From positions 72,471 to 136,470 of the forward strand of contig NW_006768845.1 of assembly GCF_000204055.1 (NCBI RefSeq): a DNA stretch of 64,000 nt, in the 5' to 3' direction. The position numbers were made by a program, and so were the translations under genes. Origin of the DNA: Melampsora larici-populina 98AG31 (lineage: Eukaryota; Basidiomycota; Pucciniomycetes; Pucciniales; Melampsoraceae). Shown piece after piece: positions 58,542 to 64,000 of this stretch (position 1 is the first letter of the stretch; every line of letters starts with the position of its first letter). The notes under the pieces are model-generated. The model was given only the letters and a program-made list of their open reading frames with translations, was not told the DNA's origin and did not search any database.

Positions 58542-61500
58542 CAAGCCTGGCTCGCAGCGCCGCGCAGCGCAGCAAAGACTAACCTGAGCTGCGTAACTTC
58601 AATTTTTTGGGGGGAGGGGTGGTAACTTGAATGGAAGCGGGGGCAACAATCTACCAAGTTTTGGTAGCGGGAAGTGGAGCTTTTAACCGCAGCGTATCAA
58701 GCCAAAAAAAAACGTAAAATCAAATTTCGATAAAAAATAAAGAAAAACATTGAACATCTAGTTCTTAATGGAAAAGACCGTCATGAAAGTGGAAATAAGA
58801 CTTATTCATTAAAGATTGTAAAGAAAGTAAAAAAAGGTAAGCAAGAAAAAGAAAAAGAGACACACACAAAGATGGACTAGTTGGTAAAGACTGTAAAGAA
58901 CATTAAAAATAGGAAGTAATTCGAGAGCAGTGTTAGAGAGAAAGGAGGAATAATCTTAAGTGTGAAAGTGAGATTTCCTGGTTTTCTTTTGAACCATCTT
59001 CTTAGCATAATCGATCACCTTGCCAACTTGAGCAAAATCGCCGGCCAAAGGGACATCTTCAATCATCCACAACTGGCTGCTTACCGTCATCTCAATCATG
59101 CGTGGTAGCAAGCCTCCTCGTTCAGCTGTGCAAACCTGGCCAGCCACCGAGAACGATCTTTCAGGGGCAGCAGACGCTGCAGGCGTGGCGAGGTAGTCCT
59201 GAGCTAGTTTGGATAAGACCGGGTATTTACTCGCATGGGACTGCAAGACCAAAACATTTGTCAGTGAGATGAAAAACTAAAGTATTAAGTTAGTATTACC
59301 TTCCACCAATCCAAAACGTATTGAGGGTTGTTGAGCTTAGACGAGAAAGGGTCAATTCCTTGAAGATATCGCTCGATGTCGGTTAGGTCACTTGATGTGA
59401 CTACATCATTGTAAAAAGGCAAGAAGTCGTGTCCAAATTCTTCATGATCAGTTTGCGTTGGCGATTCGGATTGGGGACGAGCTGTGGCTGGTTGAAGGTC
59501 AAGTTCAAGTCGAGATTCTTCAAGTTTATCATTGTATATATCTTTCAAAAGTTCTTCAGCCCGATTGTTGCCTTTGGCACCCATGCCAAATGAGTGAGTG
59601 AAGAATTTAACTTGAAGGCCGGGATGGAAGACAGCGGCAAGAATGAGAGTGTCGCACTCCAGTGCTTCATTTAAATACTTGATGATCTTGTCTATCATCA
59701 CATCTACCATGGGGTAGAGGTGATCGTTTTGGTGCATCTTCTTCAATCGGGCCTCCATGGACGCCTTGAGTTGAATATACTTTAGCAGCACCAAACAACC
59801 CGTGGGTTTATCTCCCTCCATCTCGCGGGTTAAGAACTTGAATGGCTATAAACAATTTTGATGTAAATGTAAGTTAGATCGAATGTAACAAAGTCAAATC
59901 GAAGAAGAAATGAAACTTACTGTGAGGATGTCCAAAACATCTCTCATTGCTTGCCAGTCCGCCACAGAGAACACCACTTCTTCAAAGTAACCAAGCTTCT
60001 TACCATCCGTCTTTGCCCGTCGTCTCTTTGAGTGAACCTCGGCCAAGTCATCTCTCATGACTCTATCAATGAGCTGAAAGATGAATCAATGACAATTAGC
60101 AGTTATTTAAAAAGAAGTGAAAATAAAAAAGGACTTACATCTCGTGCGGCCCACATCCGCTCCCAACGTTCCGCACGTATACCCCACCTAATACCATGCC
60201 CCGACAAGAGGGCCTTGAGGTTGGGTAGCCCGTCTATTTTACGTTGTTCATTTGCCCTTTCTCGGCGTCGATTGAAGTCAGCCCGGTGGCCGCTGGATCG
60301 TGTCAGCTTTTTGTTGACAGTATCCATCTAACGTAATGCAATCAAGACAAAAAGAAGGCATTTAGAATGAAATTCATAACAGAATGTCAAAATCGAAATA
60401 TAATGAAAGTTGAGAGACGTGAAATGAGACTTACATCATCAGTTAGCTTTTTCATGTACGTATCACCAAGAAGATAAGCAGCCTTTCTATTTTTGTAAGT
60501 CTGAGGTTCATCTTGCTGTTCCTTATCGTCGTCTTCACTTTGATCAGAGTTTGAGTCCGAATTGTTTGAGTCACTACTGTGATTTGATTCAAGATCATCG
60601 TTGTTGATCTCATTGCCATCCGGATCAGTCTGAAGGTCGGGGACATCCACAAGCTGCTCTTCCTCTTCAATAACTGCCATAACCCCAATGGCGGGAAACC
60701 TACCTAATTGGTCATGTCGAACACGTCTGGGTTTTAATCCAAGCGCGTCCAGACCAGCCTTGACAATGAGGCCCATTTTGTGGCAGAAGCATCGTATCGT
60801 CATCGTTTTCGGATTCCAAGCAAGCCGGTGACCTGAGTGAAAACCTTCTTCCTCCAGCTGTCGATGCATTTCACGTGCCATGGTGAAATTGTTGCTTCCA
60901 GAGTCGGAGACACTGGCAAGCATGTAAAAGGAGAGGTGATGTCAGGATCAGAAATAGAAAGGAAATATAAAAAACGAAGAAAGACTTATCCTTTTATATA
61001 GATCATTCTTTTTCAATATTGCCACCATAGGCTCGGCGAGTAAAACTCCCTTATGATGCCATGCAACGACCTTCAATGACAAATGACGGACTACATATGT
61101 CCAGTCCTCCTTAACATACGAAACCGAAGCACCGATGAACGCGTGAAGATTGCCCTTCACGGTCCAGACGTCCTGAATCAAGCAAAACTTGCTTGATAAT
61201 TCCTAGAAAGTACAAACGAAAGAGAAAGCAGAATGAAAAAAAATGAGAAAGTCACAACAATGAGAAAAACAAAAAGGAAAGATACATACTTTCAGCTCTT
61301 GATCAATAACTAGATCACGAAGTGAGAGATAGAGTCTCTTCGCCTCTTCAGCGGACCATTTTCTACCAAAGACGCGGGCATCAGGCCTTAACCAGTACAA
61401 TATCGACTTGAGGATCGGATCTTCGATTCGAATAAAGGGTAAGGCATGCGCTACTTGCCATACTGCAAGGCACTGGTTGAGGGTTTTGTTGTTGAAGGCT

Positions 61501-63203
61501 GGTGCTGTGTTTACAAACGAAGCAAGTGAAGATTGATGATTATCTTTGAGAGCTTGAGCACGTAGTTCGGAAACTGATGGAGGCAGCTTGGCTCCGGCCG
61601 CAATTGCCTGTCGACGGCGAGGACAACCGGCTCCTGATTTACCAGACTGGTTGTGCCCATCGCGGTGAGCCTTCAGATTGGATTGAGAGCTCGCGCTCAC
61701 TCAAACGACCTTGCTGCACCATCGACAAGCGTATGAGAGAGGTGGTCCATCCAGAGGCTAATGATAACAATATATATTGATGAGTATAAGAAGTATAAGA
61801 TAAAGATAAAATTGACTTACATCTTTTTTTTCTTTACAATGAAAGCCTGGCTCAAAAAACGTGAACGGACAATCAAAATCTTCGTCAACGGGTATGTTCC
61901 TCTTTCTCTTTCGGATCCGAGTGTTTTCTTCATCAGAATCCTGTGCCAAGTCGACCACAGGAGGTCCCGAGGGGTCCTATATGAGTTCAGACATTAGTAA
62001 GTCCTCTTTAGATATACATTACTGCAATTGAAGATTTTCACTTACCTCAACACTTTCTTGGCTTAGCAAGGTACCGGAACGGACCTGGTTCGACCCAAAT
62101 AAGTTATTCAATGGGTGTTCTATTCCGATTGAGTCATGGCCTCGGCTGATGGAGGTACTCGTGAGCTAGTGTGAAGTGGGAAATTTAAATGTTAAAAGAT
62201 ATGTTTTAACATGTGAAATCAGAGATAGATGAACAAAATAAGAAAACTTACTGTGGATGATTGACGTGTGACTGTCTTTGATCGGCCACGAGCTGGTTCA
62301 CGTATCAATTCGTCGCCTGGTAAGGAGGCTGATCTTTCTCGGCGTCGGTGGACGTGCGCGTCTCTGACGTCCCTGATCGATCTGAATGAATTCCAGTCTT
62401 CAAGAGCTCGTCGAGAGTCCGAACTGGGGGTGATCATACCGGGAGCTTTTTTGGCTGGTGTGATGATTCGAGATGATCTTCGAGTTGGAACTGAAGCAGT
62501 TGGAGGAGCCGATGTATCATCGGTTTCGTATCCAGAGGCCAGGAAGGAATCTACAGTGGTTTGCTTGGTCAACATATTAGTCTATTTATGAGAATAAACG
62601 AAAAAAATCGAAATGTAAAATTGATCAGTGATGGTTGAATGTAAAGTTAAGAGAACAAATGTGATGGTGAACCACTAGTTTGGACTGTAGTTGATCGTGA
62701 TCAATGCTTACCTTTATAACCCAAAACGAGGACTCGTTTTGCAAGAAGAACCATATGATAGCCTTTTTCCATAACAACAGCCACTTGATTTCATTTGGTG
62801 AGGTTTGGAGGTCTGAGCGTTGAAAGAAACATGGCACTAATGAAGTCGTGTTGATTGATCTGGAAAGGGCGGCCATCGATTGAGATCTATTGAGATGAAT
62901 TGGTGGTGTGGTGGCAGATAGCGTGGGGTGTGTTGAGTTAACTGAATGGTGGCTGTCCACCCGGCCCCAGTAGCCGGGTGCGNNNNNNNNNNNNNNNNNN
63001 NNNNNNNNNNNNNNNNNNNNNNNNNNNNNNNNNNNNNNNNNNNNNNNNNNNNNNNNNNNNNNNNNNNNNNNNNNNNNNNNNNCCGGAATTCATGCGAAAG
63101 ACGCTGCGCCCGGGTTTCCGGCTACGCGGGCAGTTGAGCGGGTGCGCCGAGCGCAGCGTACCGCCGCGCTGCGCGCTTTTGGTTACGCTGCGAGCCAGGC
63201 TTG
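58542..63203. mobile_element. hAT-like DNA transposon, 4.7 kb
   Basis: Inverted ends CAAGCCTGGCTCGCAGCG and CGCTGCGAGCCAGGCTTG are perfect over 18 bp. GC-rich subterminal zones are full of GCAGCGC words. The single minus-strand gene encodes a BED-finger hAT transposase. I see no 8-bp target duplication. The N run 62983-63082 (exactly 100, hence of unknown true size) lies in the right subterminal zone. Confidence 0.85.
58956..62575 (-). pseudogene. hAT transposase, 10 exons, one UGA and one damaged donor
   Basis: Exons: 62575-62252, 62165-62046, 61976-61821, 61757-61290, 61202-60991, 60912-60435, 60327-60139, 60073-59921, 59845-59300, 59240-58956; total 2931 nt, all in phase. N-terminal Ser-rich and basic region, then a BED-type finger (CRWCSK...HRDGH, exon 4), the RNase H-like core with YVKEDWTYVVRHLSLKVVAWHH, an acidic Ser/Asp/Asn insertion (exon 6), and the hAT C-terminal dimerisation motif (LDWWK ... 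ATPAASAAPERSFSVAG). In-frame TGA at 61701-61703 (codon 219) inside the BED finger, where Arg is expected. The donor after exon 5 reads AAAAG/GATAAGTC; an extra A appears to have spoiled GTAAGT. Otherwise complete, so a recent death or sequencing slips. Confidence 0.82.
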
Positions 63204-64000
63204 ATCCAATGCTTTAAAAAAGTAAGCAAAGTGACTTGAGGATTCATTTTGGCGGGAAATGGAGCCGCTTATAAGTGTTTTCGAAAAACACTGCAATCCG
63301 TAAAAGGAAATACAACATATAATGTTTACAACGTGAGGATTCAGCTTTGAGAATCCGAGTTTGGAAAAGATATGAGTGGAGGGATTTAAACATCAATCCC
63401 TAATTAGGAAACAAGTAACAAAAAGTGAAAGAGAAATGGAAAAGGAAAACAAAAGGAACGGAGTTCCAGAATTACAACAGCAGCGGTTTCAAAGAGCACA
63501 TATGAAAAGCAGACTACAGGAATCAATTGTAGAAAGACTACTGGGTGCGCTTCGATTGTTCATCAAAATGGTGAAAAGATTATGAAAAGCAGACTACAGG
63601 AGTCGATTGTAGAAAGACTACTGGGTGCGCTTCGATTGTTCATCAAAATGGTGAATAGATAAAGAACAAACAAAGTGAAATGTGTATATGAAGAAGATTA
63701 ATTTGAAAAGGCAAGACCTCCAAAGAAGGTAGAAAAGAAAGTTAAGATAGAATAGAACCACAACAAAAATTTGAAAAGGAAAATCTGAAAAGCAGGAAAA
63801 AAGACACAAAGCATTTTTAACCGGAGCAGGGTTGTACCAAACTCATGCGAGTCTGTTCTACGTTTTTATATATTAGATAGACCAGGTTGTTATCAGTCAA
63901 CGCCGTCGCCCTCCGCACTGCCCTTTGAGCCGTATAGGTCTTAAATGCGGCTACATGTACCGAGCTTAAATTGTTCAGTGGCTTGAAATGATCACAAAAT
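63204..64000. other. Intergenic, no gene seen
   Basis: A-rich sequence with no supported gene. It holds the 80-bp tandem duplication listed separately. Confidence 0.5.
63502..63661. repeat. 80-bp tandem duplication
   Basis: Two units starting ATGAAAAGCAGACTACAGGA at 63502 and 63582. They differ mainly at AATCAATTG versus AGTCGATTG and in the last few bases. Confidence 0.9.

Noticed and set aside
58530..63215. Search for an 8-bp target duplication around the hAT element
   Set aside because: Flanks of the 18-bp TIRs do not match, so none is claimed.
1..64000. tRNA and rRNA genes
   Set aside because: No cloverleaf-compatible or rRNA-like stretch was recognised by eye; a covariance-model scan would settle it.

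Overview
The window looks like transposon-dense intergenic DNA of a basidiomycete, most likely a rust fungus (Pucciniales, Puccinia-like). Reasons: genes with many 50-130 nt GT-AG introns; a Plavaka/CACTA-type transposase with its accessory gene; DIRS-type tyrosine-recombinase retroelements; PIF/Harbinger and hAT elements; and a small secreted cysteine-rich protein. There are no prokaryotic features, CRISPR arrays, rRNA or tRNA genes that I can see. The species assignment is inference.

Left block (1-17052). A young Ty1/Copia element (Copia-1, running off the left edge to 6138) and an older one (Copia-2, 6398-12579) both sit inside the tyrosine-recombinase gene of a minus-strand DIRS element. 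That element's RT/RNase H (13115-14880) and Gag (15144-16820) follow to the right.

Next (17053-24519) is a 7.5-kb Plavaka-like DNA transposon. Its 10-exon transposase reads without interruption (1185 aa by my exon model), and an 8-exon accessory gene beside it carries one frameshift. Its termini are CACCACGGGGC with a TA target duplication.

24.5-29 kb holds the only host-like accessory locus: an intact 82-aa secreted six-cysteine protein (27543-27791) and, 2 kb away, a decayed paralogue (25495-25839) interrupted in its coding part by a 210-bp hairpin MITE. Promoter and leader are duplicated along with the genes.

29.2-42.7 kb: a second, plus-strand DIRS pseudo-element; a GTAC-rich 954-bp element with a 9-bp target duplication; and a 4.7-kb Harbinger element (Myb-like gene on plus, DDE nuclease on minus). 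The Harbinger nuclease gene is broken by a 936-bp LTR-like insert and then by a 623-bp CACTG foldback. The Harbinger itself sits in a third DIRS relic.

43.3-44.4 kb: the only intact conserved host gene, a 5-exon, 254-aa protein resembling UPF0739/DUF4504 (C1orf74-like). Just upstream of its start codon lies a GC-rich candidate element that carries a second, inverted copy of the 623-bp foldback.

47.3-58.2 kb: several MITEs and an 8.6-kb element (49533-58161) with the same CACCACGGGGC/TA termini as the Plavaka element but no transposase. It contains a frameshifted, host-like gene fragment, a CACTA MITE, a TTA-flanked MITE, a CACAGGGGC element and a solo LTR.

58.5-63.2 kb is an almost complete hAT element (10 exons, one in-frame UGA, one damaged splice donor).

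Across families, in-frame UGA stops lie almost always in TTGA, and two catalytic Asp-to-Asn changes lie in TCAA. Both fit C-to-T decay at TCG, a RIP-like pattern described for Pucciniomycotina. I found no new defence or biosynthetic system. The best candidates for novelty are the secreted-peptide pair, the set of CAC...GTG elements, and the captured gene fragment.
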